Notes: generated by a model not told the origin, from the letters alone. Shown: positions 43,656-52,544, counted from the stretch's first letter. The stretch: 64,000 nt of DNA from an uncultured Bacteroidota bacterium (GCA_902774175.1 CACYHG010000001.1:54575-118574), one strand, 5' to 3'. Program-made: numbers and translations.

Positions 43656-44738
43656 TCAATCCGGGAACCGAGTATTCGGTCTCGGCCAAAGCTCTCTAAT
43701 AATCCTTTCCGTATGTTCCCCCATACCAGAACCAAAGGCAGATTGGCTCAATCCGGGCTTGGTATTAAACTCAATCAATATAGGATTCCCGTCTTCTTCG
43801 ATTGCAACATCCCATCCTACTATATCTAAAAAAGGAAGTCTATAATGCAATCTCTTCACGAAATCAATCACCTTGTCATACGAAGGAATCTGATAACCTT
43901 CCAGAATAATACCCGTATCTGTCTTCTCTATATTATCACTTCCTACTTTTCCAAAAGAGAATTTGCCCAGTTTGCCTTCTGGACTAATTGTAGTACTTAA
44001 CCCACCTGCACTTTGGTTATCAACCACTTGATTTAACCGTCCAATACGGACAACAGCATAGATGATTAAGACTTCCATTCCTGAACGATAAGATAATATC
44101 CTTAATGTGTTCAGCGACGTGGGATTTAGTGCGGCCATGTCGTGATGCTGGTGAACCCTGGGCTGAATTAGAAAGTTCTTTTTATACTTTTTGAATAATT
44201 GGTCAATGGTTGTCCCATCATTATCAACAACACCGTCTTTAACCGAAATAAGTTGAACACCGTTCCCTTTTGATTCTCTTGAAGGTTTGATAATGACTTC
44301 ATTCATGTTTTGACAGCGAAGGATGGCTTCCTCTTCAGAAACAGGCTCGTTTTCATAATAATAATAGCCGTTGATATTCTGAAGGATAGAATGAACAACA
44401 TTTTCTCCCGGGAAAAGCAACTCGCTGAAATTCTTATCCGTGTAAAAAGGAGTCAAATGATGATTATTCGCCTTGGGCAACAAATCACACAAATACAATG
44501 TTGACGGTATATAGTACTTCGAAAAAATCCCGTTACGAGAATAGAAATACTCGTGTCCATACAATGGGATTTTTTTCCCAATAGCACTAATATAGAAATC
44601 TTGTATTTCCTTTTTCTGTTCTTTTGTTAGTCTACGACGATCCTTTATCTTATGAAGTTTTTGAGTAATTTCAGTTTTAGTTCTCCGCATTTCACGTTTT
44701 TTATTACGCCGCGAAATCATTTTTCCTAGTAAACTCAT
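43656..44738 (-). CDS. Sugar-transfer-associated ATP-grasp protein (tandem pair, downstream member)
   Basis: ATG 44738 (MSLLGKMISRRNKKREMRR) gives 360 residues; the longer frame overlaps the upstream paralogue. Family blocks: IPLYGHEYFYSRNGIFSKYYIP, EVIIKPSRESKGNGVQLIS, NPTSLNTLRILSYRSGMEVLI, DIVGWDVAIEEDGNPILIEFN and the ending ERIIRELWPRPN. Very similar to 44765-45850 and more distantly to 19229-20338. Its positively charged N-terminus may bind membrane or lipid-linked substrate. Confidence 0.82.
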   Translation of the reverse strand: MSLLGKMISRRNKKREMRRTKTEITQKLHKIKDRRRLTKEQKKEIQDFYISAIGKKIPLYGHEYFYSRNGIFSKYYIPSTLYLCDLLPKANNHHLTPFYTDKNFSELLFPGENVVHSILQNINGYYYYENEPVSEEEAILRCQNMNEVIIKPSRESKGNGVQLISVKDGVVDNDGTTIDQLFKKYKKNFLIQPRVHQHHDMAALNPTSLNTLRILSYRSGMEVLIIYAVVRIGRLNQVVDNQSAGGLSTTISPEGKLGKFSFGKVGSDNIEKTDTGIILEGYQIPSYDKVIDFVKRLHYRLPFLDIVGWDVAIEEDGNPILIEFNTKPGLSQSAFGSGMGEHTERIIRELWPRPNTRFPD

Positions 44739-44764
44739 GTCAATATGGTGTTTTGAAAATATTC

Positions 44765-45850
44765 TTAGTACTTGGAATTTGGCCTCGGCCAAAGCTCACG
44801 AATAATCCGCTCGGTATATTTACCCATACCTGATTTAAAAGCTGATTGACTTAATCCGGTATTTGTATTAAACTCAATAATTACAGGTTCCCCGTTTTCT
44901 TGGATGGCTACATCCCACCCCACAAGATTGGCAAAAGGAAGCTTCAAATGCAATCTCTTCACCATTTCAATAACTTTATCGTAAGATGGAATCTCGTATC
45001 CTTCCAAGACAACGCCCGAATCTGTTTGCAATATGTTATCTTCATTATAACCACCAAAAGCCACCTTACCCAGTTTTCCGTCTTCTGTAATTGTTGTACT
45101 AATACCACCGGCACATTGATTGTCGATGACCTTTCCTTTTCTACCGATTCGAACGACTGCATAAACAATTAACACTTCAGAAGTGGAATGATATGATAGA
45201 ACGCGTATTGTATTAACCGAAGTGGGATTTAAAGCTGCCATCTTTTCGTGTTGCTTAATACACTCTTGGATGATGAAGTTCTTTTTATATTGTTTGAACA
45301 ATTGTCCGATGGTTAAATTGTCAACGCTGGTTATTCCATTTTTTACACTAATAACTTGAACCCCTTTACCTTTGGAATGTAGCGAGGGTTTTATGACAAC
45401 CTTTTCCAAATTATTGCACAACGAGATAGCTTCATTTTCCAACACGGGTTTCCCTTCATAAAAATAATACCCGTTCATGTTTTTCAGAATAACATGAGCA
45501 GTATTTTCTTTTTCAAGTAAAATATCATGCATATTCTTGTCTGAATAGACATACATGTACGGGAAATAATTAGCCTTTCTGATCAACTCGCAATGATACA
45601 GGTTTGTTGGTACATATTCTTTTGTGAAATAACCAGTCCGCGAATAAAAGTACTCATGGCTATAGAGAGGCACCTCCCTACCAATCATATCTTTATAAAA
45701 ATCTTGAACCTCCTTTTTCTGTTCTTTAGAAAGCTTTCGTTTGTCTTCCAAAAGCTTATAATTATCCGTAATCTTTTTTTCCCACGTTCTTAAATCATGT
45801 CTGTAATCAAGTTTACTGACAAAACGTTTTGCAAATTTAAGAATGTCCAT
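44765..45850 (-). CDS. Sugar-transfer-associated ATP-grasp protein (tandem pair, upstream member)
   Basis: 361 residues, starting MDILKFAKRFVSKLDYRHDL. Contains VPLYSHEYFYSRTGYFTKEYVP, KVVIKPSLHSKGKGVQVIS, NPTSVNTIRVLSYH and NLVGWDVAIQENGEPVIIEFN, in the order expected for the family, and ends RIIRELWPRPNSKY, almost the same as its neighbour. The strong similarity of the pair points to a fairly recent tandem duplication. The spacing of 26 bp indicates one transcript. Confidence 0.82.
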   Translation of the reverse strand: MDILKFAKRFVSKLDYRHDLRTWEKKITDNYKLLEDKRKLSKEQKKEVQDFYKDMIGREVPLYSHEYFYSRTGYFTKEYVPTNLYHCELIRKANYFPYMYVYSDKNMHDILLEKENTAHVILKNMNGYYFYEGKPVLENEAISLCNNLEKVVIKPSLHSKGKGVQVISVKNGITSVDNLTIGQLFKQYKKNFIIQECIKQHEKMAALNPTSVNTIRVLSYHSTSEVLIVYAVVRIGRKGKVIDNQCAGGISTTITEDGKLGKVAFGGYNEDNILQTDSGVVLEGYEIPSYDKVIEMVKRLHLKLPFANLVGWDVAIQENGEPVIIEFNTNTGLSQSAFKSGMGKYTERIIRELWPRPNSKY

Positions 45851-45861
45851 AACTAGTAATA

Positions 45862-47004
45862 TTATTGTTTTTCATTTATTTTAATCATCGCCCAAGTCAG
45901 AAGGCTTCTACGAGCATCATGCTTAAACAATCGCACAAGTGATTGGTCTTTTGAATACTTTTTCTTCAAAACTCTATTAAACCAACATCTAACCAATATT
46001 TTGGTCGATTCCCAAAGATGCTGTTGGTGAAATGAAGTGTCGATAAAACGCATTTCTTTCCCATAACCAAATTTTTCTCCGATTTCCTTAAAATATTTCC
46101 AATACTTCTTTTCATCAACTAGGTATTCACATATAGTTCTATTATGTGATACACTCTCCTCACTCTTATCAAGTTCTATGGCCAAATTATCGCGATTCCT
46201 TGTGTTGATTACTTCCCAGTGCAGCTCTCCAGATTCAATGGTTAATATCACACATCGACCTTCATACCAATGAGGACGGTTCCAAGCTCGATAGTCATAA
46301 CCTTCTTTGCTATTGAAGAGGAAATTGCCCAAACTATAAAATATTGGTTTTCCTTTATAGGATTCCCATCCTTGAGGACAATGAGGGTGAGCGGCAATGA
46401 CACCATCAGCCCCAAAATCAATAAAATCCCTATATTTAGCTATCGTATCTGGCATAGGGACATCTACATATTCTATTCCTTCATGAGGCAAAATGAAAAG
46501 ATAGTCAACCTGTTTTTTAGCATCCAAGATGACGTGATTCACTTTTAAATCGTTGACGTATGCACAGCCGAGTCCTTTATGATTTGTCACATCATCGAAA
46601 ACACCTGTGTAGGCAGCAAAAGACAAAGCCATAAAGCCAATCTTCATTCCATTTACTTCAACAACCTTCACCTTATATGCTTCTTCATACGTGCCAGCCC
46701 CAAAAGAGGCATCTCCCAATGCGGCCTTGGTTTTCTTAAAACCTTCTTCACCCCAATCAAAAGCATGATTATTGGCTAATTGGAAAAGATTAAACCCTAT
46801 TGAACGAAGGAAATCCGGCACATCGTCATTCTGGAAAAATCTTTCCCGTCCTTGAGGTGGCAATGTGATATCAGGTTTCAAGGGCACTTCAAAATTAATC
46901 ACCTTCAAATCGCATGAATTAATTATTTCCTTTAATTCTTCCGACACTGTGATTTTTGAAGCTGATGGTTTTGAGCAAAAGTCTCCAGCAAAAAAAATTT
47001 TCAT
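45862..47004 (-). CDS. CapA-like metallophosphatase-fold protein (PGA_cap family), second copy
   Basis: 380 residues: IFFAGDFCSKPSA (about 3-15), VINFEVPLKP (about 35-44), QLANNHAFDWGEEGFKKT (about 75-92), ILPHEGIEYVDVPMPD (about 156-171), GADGVIAAHPHCPQGWESYKGKPIFYSLGNF (spread over about 185-215). Compared with the copy at 38659-39774 the motif order is kept but sequence is divergent. It is 12 bp before the ATP-grasp pair and 16 bp after the YdjC gene, tightly packed in the modification module. Confidence 0.82.
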   Translation of the reverse strand: MKIFFAGDFCSKPSASKITVSEELKEIINSCDLKVINFEVPLKPDITLPPQGRERFFQNDDVPDFLRSIGFNLFQLANNHAFDWGEEGFKKTKAALGDASFGAGTYEEAYKVKVVEVNGMKIGFMALSFAAYTGVFDDVTNHKGLGCAYVNDLKVNHVILDAKKQVDYLFILPHEGIEYVDVPMPDTIAKYRDFIDFGADGVIAAHPHCPQGWESYKGKPIFYSLGNFLFNSKEGYDYRAWNRPHWYEGRCVILTIESGELHWEVINTRNRDNLAIELDKSEESVSHNRTICEYLVDEKKYWKYFKEIGEKFGYGKEMRFIDTSFHQQHLWESTKILVRCWFNRVLKKKYSKDQSLVRLFKHDARRSLLTWAMIKINEKQ

Positions 47005-47019
47005 TTCAAGTGTTTCTAT

Positions 47020-47823
47020 TTAATAATTATTCTTGATGTCTTTCCAGGAGATAAATTCAGACACACCATGATCCTTTAGCAGTTGCATTTGCTTTAACAA
47101 GGGTTGTCTATCGTGTTTCAAATAGGATGGGCTATCATCAAGGAAAACGTTCTCTTTGTAGTTAGGATGACAATACAACTCAACAATATCAAAACCCAAA
47201 AACAAATTATTCTTTGACAAATAATAATCAATATTAGTGGACGGGATATATTTTACCTTAGGACTTTGGCTGAGTTTCCAATACAACTTGTTTCTTCTAT
47301 TATTAACTTGATGCATTCCTATATATCGAACAGACTCAATACTATATTTTTTTGTAAAACGACGAAGTGCCACTGAAACAGGCCATGTCAAATTATACCA
47401 CAAATGAAAGTCAATATGCCGATAATCAGCCTTACCTTCTGTCACCTCAATGAATTTATCATATTGGGCAACCAATTCATTGTAAACCGTTTCCCATTTT
47501 ACAATGCTTAACAATCTTCTCGGCAAACCTTTATAAGGCTTGAATTTCCCGTTCTTACAGAAAAATGGATCCTTTTTCATGGTTCCCGTAAGTGGAGTAT
47601 CATCCGAGTCTTCATGCAATAAGTTTGCTGACAAATTCAAATGCAGATGGACGTTTTCGACATATCCTCCATTGTTAATAAAACCTACAGCTTCTATTAA
47701 ATGCTTGCCAGTCACTATCAAGCCTGCAGAGCAAATTAAGCCTTGCTTAAAAGCATCATCAATAGCCCGATTTCGCTCTGGACTTTTCCCAAAATCGTCC
47801 GCATTAAGTATAATCTTTGTCAT
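47020..47823 (-). CDS. YdjC/ChbG-like carbohydrate deacetylase (locus B, paralogue of 20338-21150)
   Basis: ATG 47823 (MTKIILNADDFGKSPERN) gives 267 residues and leaves 4 bp after the LOR/SDH stop. Motifs: NADDFG (7-12), VHLHLNLS (about 57-64), HIDFHLWYNLTWP (about 136-148), ELYCHPNYKENVFLDDSPSYL (about 214-234). More than half of the residues match the locus A protein position by position, so the two modules share ancestry. Predicted to deacetylate a sugar intermediate. Confidence 0.84.
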   Translation of the reverse strand: MTKIILNADDFGKSPERNRAIDDAFKQGLICSAGLIVTGKHLIEAVGFINNGGYVENVHLHLNLSANLLHEDSDDTPLTGTMKKDPFFCKNGKFKPYKGLPRRLLSIVKWETVYNELVAQYDKFIEVTEGKADYRHIDFHLWYNLTWPVSVALRRFTKKYSIESVRYIGMHQVNNRRNKLYWKLSQSPKVKYIPSTNIDYYLSKNNLFLGFDIVELYCHPNYKENVFLDDSPSYLKHDRQPLLKQMQLLKDHGVSEFISWKDIKNNY

Positions 47824-47827
47824 ATTA

Positions 47828-49036
47828 TTATTTACCTTTCGCAAAATCGGTCAAATAATCAAATCTCGGTGTCAAGACACCTTCTTTCAATATCATTGAA
47901 CGGTTGATGACCTCAGATGGCTCTCCCTTCAATAATGGCTCAAACACATGCTTCGTCAACATTTCGCCAAAATAGGCACTAGTGTCCATGACCAGGGCGT
48001 TGGGGCAAGTATCCACCGCCATTACTGTGATATTGTTCTTGGATGTGAAAGCTGGCTCGTCCTGTTCCGTCATCGGATTGTAGTCATAATACGGGTCATC
48101 ATGTGTGGCAGGACGAACTGTAGACTTCACACTACCTTTAATGTCGCAAGTCACATCACCAATCATGCGTATCCGCATATCGGGGTTGCGTAAATCATCT
48201 TCACTCAAATAGACAGGTGCCTCTGGTCCCCAGAAATGGGCACATACCAACACATCGGTTTTCTTCGCCCAGCGCATGAAATTGCTTTCATATTCCTTGG
48301 CATTGTGCGTGAAGTCGTTCCACGAAAAAGCGGCTCCGTCTTTGCGTTTCACCAAGCGGTCTACATCGGCCACGCAATAAGATAAGGTATTAATGGGTGC
48401 ATCAGAAAGATATTCCTCTTCCGTCATCTTGTGGGCTCCTATGTTTTCCAACACGTGCTGTGCGCCCTGTGAAACACGGCCAGCACCGGTCACAAACAAT
48501 TTTATTTTCGGTAATTCAATACCCTTCAACGATTCCAACAACTGGGTGAGCGTGAAACGACGGTCAGGCTTGGGCAATTCGTACAATTTGTGTTTCAAGC
48601 CATAGCCTCGTAGTGTATAGTAAACGCCAACCACACCGGCCCACCAACCGAAGGCACAAACACGGATGTTGTTGTCGTCAACAAGGTATTCATAATCACA
48701 GAAGGTGATATGCTTCTGCATGAATGCCTGCAACAGAGGACGGTTGTATTCCTGCATCTTGGCGATATGGCCAAAGAAGAAGTAATGCTTGTTCGAGATC
48801 AGGCTTTCTATTTTGGCCTCTTTAATACCAAACAAAATGTCGCAGTCTTCGACATTGTCCACAACACGCGCGCCCTCAGCACGGTATTCGTCATCTGAAA
48901 AAGCGCGAATGTCACTGGCTTGAACTACGATTTCGTGTTGGGGAAATCTCTTGTTCAGTTCCGCCACTTGCTTGGGCGACAAAGCCACACGGTTGTCCAC
49001 CGGGGTCTTGGTTTCTTTAATTAAAGCTATTTTCAT
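47828..49036 (-). CDS. LOR/SDH-family (opine/saccharopine-dehydrogenase-like) oxidoreductase, copy 1
   Basis: 402 residues with an AlaDH/PNT-like N-terminal domain (MKIALIKETKTPVDNRVALS) and a Rossmann domain (KIKLFVTGAGRVSQGAQHVL, about 178-197), followed by RMIGDVTCDIKGSVKSTVRP (about 292-311), which resembles the lysine-ketoglutarate reductase/saccharopine dehydrogenase active-site region. Such enzymes form or cleave secondary amines between amino acids and keto acids. In a polysaccharide locus a plausible product is a carboxyalkyl-amino-acid (alaninolysine-like) substituent. Overlaps the flippase stop by 4 bp. Near-identical copy at 52711-53919. Confidence 0.75.
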   Translation of the reverse strand: MKIALIKETKTPVDNRVALSPKQVAELNKRFPQHEIVVQASDIRAFSDDEYRAEGARVVDNVEDCDILFGIKEAKIESLISNKHYFFFGHIAKMQEYNRPLLQAFMQKHITFCDYEYLVDDNNIRVCAFGWWAGVVGVYYTLRGYGLKHKLYELPKPDRRFTLTQLLESLKGIELPKIKLFVTGAGRVSQGAQHVLENIGAHKMTEEEYLSDAPINTLSYCVADVDRLVKRKDGAAFSWNDFTHNAKEYESNFMRWAKKTDVLVCAHFWGPEAPVYLSEDDLRNPDMRIRMIGDVTCDIKGSVKSTVRPATHDDPYYDYNPMTEQDEPAFTSKNNITVMAVDTCPNALVMDTSAYFGEMLTKHVFEPLLKGEPSEVINRSMILKEGVLTPRFDYLTDFAKGK

Positions 49037-50520
49037 TGTATATTATTTTGATTTTTTCTTTTCTCCCAAAACTTAAATTTTAAAGGTATGATAGTTAGAA
49101 AATATGTGTATGCTTCTGGCTTAAAAACAAAAGACCAGCCTAGATATATTATCACATAAACAAGCAACTTAACAATGCCATCAGGATACATATCCAAATG
49201 AAGCAAATAACCAATGCCATAACTAACCAAGGCCGCTAATACCGAAGCTATTGTTATGGGAAGTAAATCTGCAATCTGTTTGTTCCATTTGTAACCTACA
49301 TGCTTTGATACCAGACCTATATTGACAAACCATGAAAACCAATAATTAAAAACAACTCCAGCCAGCAACCCTTTTATGCCAAACAAGGCCAGACCCAGTA
49401 CAACTGCGCCTATACCAACAATCCGTTTAAATAAAGTCCACCAAAACAAAACCTTACTTTTACCTATTGCTGCTATTGATTGTAAATTAACAGATTGTAA
49501 ACATCCAGCCAACCCTGCTATACATAGGACCTGAAAATACGGCACACTTTGCAACCATCTATCGGAATAAAGCAATACAAAAATTGGTTTTGCACATAAC
49601 AACAAGATAAACATCAATGGAAAAGTAATATAAGCTAACGTCATCGTTATCCTTTTTATAATATTACCCAACTCCTCTTTGTTGTCTTGTACTTCAGCAA
49701 ATAAGGGATATGTTATTGAGGTCATAATACTAGAAATACTATGAGAAGCCAACTTTTCTGTTCCTTCAGCTTTTGAATAATAGCCCATTGTTGCGGGATT
49801 ATATATTTTTCCTATCAACAAGCCTTGTATTTTCTGGCCAAACTGATTAAGAAGATGCCCCAAAAACATATAAAAGCCAAAACCAAACAATTCCTTAAAA
49901 GATTTCCATGAAAAAACCCATATAGGTCTCCATTTAACATAGAACCAAAACACTAAAGAAGGAATAGCGGCAGCTATAAGATTTTGAACTACTAACGCCC
50001 ATACTCCAAAACCTTTATATGCCATGAAAATAGTTATACATAGTGCAATGATGGAAGTGGTTATCGAAACAATGGATAATAATTTAAAGTTTAATTTCTT
50101 TCTGAGTTGGTTCCTTTGGATAATATTCAAAGCATAGATAAACAAAACCAATGCCTGCACACGCAACACATCACTCAATAAAAGGATGTTATAAAACCGA
50201 GAAATTAAAGGTGCACAAAGAAACAATATAGCATACAACACAACCGCCATAGCGATATTCCACCAAAAAATGGTAGAATAATCTACTTGAGTGGGTTGTT
50301 TCTTTTGTATTAAAGCAGATCCGAAACCACCGTCAATAAACGCTTCTGCTAACACCATAAAAATTGAAAGCATACCAATGCATCCATAGTCGTATGGAGT
50401 AAGCAATCGTGCCAAGATGATTCCAGAGATGAACTGAATAACCATGTGCGAATATTTCTGGAATGCCGTCCAGACCATACCCGCAGCAGCCTTTTGCTTT
50501 AAGCTTTTTTGTTTAGCCAT
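49033..50520 (-). CDS. wzx: Lipid-linked repeat-unit flippase, WzxC-like (locus B)
   Basis: 495-residue polytopic flippase, paralogous over its full length to 21171-22652 (shared GIILARLLTPYDYGCIGMLSIF, DGGFGSALIQKKQPTQ, KPIFVLLYSDRWLQSVPYFQ and the C-terminal FKPEAYTYFLTIIP). The locus B copy is AT-richer. It starts 1 bp after the TagD-like gene and overlaps the LOR/SDH start (ATGA), showing tight coupling. Exports the locus B repeat unit. Confidence 0.93.
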   Translation of the reverse strand: MAKQKSLKQKAAAGMVWTAFQKYSHMVIQFISGIILARLLTPYDYGCIGMLSIFMVLAEAFIDGGFGSALIQKKQPTQVDYSTIFWWNIAMAVVLYAILFLCAPLISRFYNILLLSDVLRVQALVLFIYALNIIQRNQLRKKLNFKLLSIVSITTSIIALCITIFMAYKGFGVWALVVQNLIAAAIPSLVFWFYVKWRPIWVFSWKSFKELFGFGFYMFLGHLLNQFGQKIQGLLIGKIYNPATMGYYSKAEGTEKLASHSISSIMTSITYPLFAEVQDNKEELGNIIKRITMTLAYITFPLMFILLLCAKPIFVLLYSDRWLQSVPYFQVLCIAGLAGCLQSVNLQSIAAIGKSKVLFWWTLFKRIVGIGAVVLGLALFGIKGLLAGVVFNYWFSWFVNIGLVSKHVGYKWNKQIADLLPITIASVLAALVSYGIGYLLHLDMYPDGIVKLLVYVIIYLGWSFVFKPEAYTYFLTIIPLKFKFWEKRKNQNNIQ

Positions 50521-50521
50521 A

Positions 50522-50938
50522 TTACTTGATCTTACTATACTCCCTCAACATCGTCGAAGAAATGCCTTCCGTCCTAGGGATAATTACCACCTGCTTGCCA
50601 TTGGCCTCACACCAAGCAACGGCCCTTTGGAAACCGGCATGTTGCTGGTCGGGACCTTTGGCGAAGACATCGAAATCAATATGCTGTATATCCAAATCCA
50701 CATCGTTATAGGTTACCACTTCATCCACCCAACGTATGGCACTTACCATGAACATGCGCTCCTCGGTGGAATAGACCATCTTGGTGCCAGGTTTGTATTT
50801 CAGTATGCTGTCGCTGTCCTGCACGGCCACGATGAGCTTACAATCCTGGTCGGGAAACTGCTCCTTTATATGCTTGAAAAGCAAGATGTGCCCGATATGG
50901 AGCATATCGTAGACACCGAAGGTGAGGATGGTTTTCAT
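50522..50938 (-). CDS. TagD/GCT-like cytidylyltransferase
   Basis: 138-residue nucleotidyltransferase of the glycerol-3-phosphate cytidylyltransferase family: TFGVYDMLHIGHILLFKHIK (6-25) contains the HxGH motif (His14, His17), and RTEGISST (about 122-129) is the second catalytic motif. It makes a CDP-alcohol from CTP. LicD (39813-40583) in the same run could use the product to add a phospho-alcohol to the glycan. CDP-glycerol is the simplest guess; other phospho-alditols are possible. Confidence 0.85.
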   Translation of the reverse strand: MKTILTFGVYDMLHIGHILLFKHIKEQFPDQDCKLIVAVQDSDSILKYKPGTKMVYSTEERMFMVSAIRWVDEVVTYNDVDLDIQHIDFDVFAKGPDQQHAGFQRAVAWCEANGKQVVIIPRTEGISSTMLREYSKIK

Positions 50939-51525
50939 TTTGAAAAAGTATTAGGGAAACTATGGATAAGCCAGTTTCTTTATTTATTAGTGTCAATAAT
51001 ATGTCTTAAAACAAAGTATTAATAGTCCTTTGATGGAGTCGATACGATTGTCACGACTGGAAGGAACTTGATCCGTTAAACTGGTGCTATGTATTATGTT
51101 TGTCATATAGAATGATGGAGACTTGGTAAAGGAGTAATTTGGGAGCAGGTTTGAGGGTTTGTGGCATATAACTACTAGTTTTTTAAGTAATTATTAAAAA
51201 ATAAAGTAAAACGATGTATATAGGGTTAAAAAAAACAATGTTTAGTAGTTATACAATTCAAGTGTCGCAACCACGGACAACATTTGATTAACATAAGTCA
51301 CAAAGTTGTCATGCAAATTGGCGAGGTATTGTTGTTGGATTGTTGGAGAATTCATTTTACTGGAGTTTCAACAAGAAAGTCACTTCTTTCCAAAAAAGCT
51401 GTTCATCTCATCAACGGTCAAGTTACCGCTGGCGATGATACGCTGAGGCGAGACCATGATGGCAGAGCTTGTTGTTCATTTCTCTTTGCTGCACAGACTG
51501 CACGAATTGCACGGATAGTAATTCC
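50939..51525. other. 587-bp AT-rich spacer without a supported gene
   Basis: No convincing gene on either strand. The right part (about 51380-51460) reads on the minus strand as a short peptide (SPQRIIASGNLTVDEMNSFFGKK) that may be the tail of a lost gene. At 51482-51512 lies a cacagact-gcacgaatt-gcacgga repeat-like segment, also found at 58195-58228. The left part is low-GC filler before the TagD-like gene; I see no clear -7 element for it. Confidence 0.5.
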
Positions 51526-51816
51526 TCAATCGTGCATGTTTTGGGCGTGGCAAGCATCCACGACATTGACGGTTTCGCCATCGAAGGTGTAAGCAAAGTA
51601 CCATTTGTCGGTATTGGCCATATGATATTTTGCCCAACGTTTCAACTTAGGTTCGCGACGCAAGAGTGTTCCCTCAATGTTGTAAATAGACATTAGCGCA
51701 TCATGAACGTTACGTTTGTAATCAGCTTTATCGTAAGTGTGGCGATACTTTTTTGCAACATTGCCATAAAACGTATAAATCTTTCTTGCAGCACGAGGCT
51801 TTATGACATATTTCAT
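51526..51816 (-). CDS. RelE/ParE-like toxin partner of the Panacea antitoxin
   Basis: 96-residue basic protein: MKYVIKPRAARKIYTFYGNVAKKY at the N-terminus, LLRREPKLKRW in the middle, and a C-terminal beta-hairpin pattern WYFAYTFDGETVNVVDACHAQNMHD (about 72-96), the usual finish of RelE-superfamily toxins. It lies 1 bp after the DUF4065 gene, so it is the probable toxin. Expected activity is mRNA or ribosome targeting, not shown by the sequence alone. Confidence 0.65.
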   Translation of the reverse strand: MKYVIKPRAARKIYTFYGNVAKKYRHTYDKADYKRNVHDALMSIYNIEGTLLRREPKLKRWAKYHMANTDKWYFAYTFDGETVNVVDACHAQNMHD

Positions 51817-51817
51817 A

Positions 51818-52423
51818 TCAGTCTTGTGCGTAGATGTAATCTATCTCCTTCTCAATGGCGTCGTACAGCTCTTCGGGTGTCATATCGCACTCCGGTAAAG
51901 GATGCATGGTGCTATAATCCCGAAGACAGGCCACCTCCACTTCGTCCAGCCCGGCCTCGCGGGCGATATTGTCCCAACTGATGGAAAAATCGCGAGCGGT
52001 GCAACGCCATGCCACATCGTGTGACTTTTCCTTAATCTCATCGTATGAGAGAGTAGCATATTTTTCGATGGCCTCTGACATGGCCTCCTGCTCACTGGCA
52101 GAGAGTTTGTTAAGGTCTGCATCTTGCAATGGACGCACGTACATCCAGTTCTCTACCTGGAAATACTTACCTAAACCCTCCATGTCAGGCAGATAAGAGT
52201 CGCCGCGAACAATCTTCAGCATGTCGTAAAGCCGCGAAGGCACAGGGCCTGCCTCCATGGCGATATAAGTGTCGCCCGTGATAGGACGCCCCCAATCGGC
52301 CAAATGTTGACGATCGGCGAAATATATAATCTTGAATATCTTATGGAAATCCTTGCGTTGCACACGGTTGGCCACATAAAGCAATGCATTAAGTGACTTT
52401 TCCTTATCAAACTGAACATTCAT
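51818..52423 (-). CDS. Panacea-domain (DUF4065/SocA-like) antitoxin
   Basis: 201 residues with the DUF4065 core near the N-terminus: ALLYVANRVQRKDFHKIFKIIYFADR (about 13-38), GRPITGDTYIAMEAGPVPSRLYDML (about 45-69). Panacea antitoxins neutralise very different toxins and are usually encoded next to them, as here (1-bp gap). A TAGTTTTG -7 element lies 26 bp before the ATG, so the pair has its own promoter. It sits between two LOR/SDH copies. Confidence 0.82.
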   Translation of the reverse strand: MNVQFDKEKSLNALLYVANRVQRKDFHKIFKIIYFADRQHLADWGRPITGDTYIAMEAGPVPSRLYDMLKIVRGDSYLPDMEGLGKYFQVENWMYVRPLQDADLNKLSASEQEAMSEAIEKYATLSYDEIKEKSHDVAWRCTARDFSISWDNIAREAGLDEVEVACLRDYSTMHPLPECDMTPEELYDAIEKEIDYIYAQD

Positions 52424-52448
52424 ACTTCTCTTCGGTTTAATCTGTTTG

Positions 52449-52456
52449 CAAAACTA
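52449..52456 (-). promoter_or_regulatory. Candidate -7 promoter element (TAGTTTTG) for the toxin-antitoxin pair
   Basis: TAnnTTTG match on the minus strand 26 bp before the antitoxin ATG; the very short leader is typical for an autonomously expressed TA pair. No clear -33 element. Confidence 0.5.
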
Positions 52457-52544
52457 CATATAAACATTGCTTCCCGCAACGGACACGACCCAGACGTTCG
52501 TTTAGAATCAAATGATATATTGTGTTGATATGGGACTTTTTCGA

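Noticed and set aside
51284..51592. Plus-strand 102-codon frame in the spacer before the toxin gene
   Set aside because: No recognisable domain and it runs into the antisense of the toxin gene.
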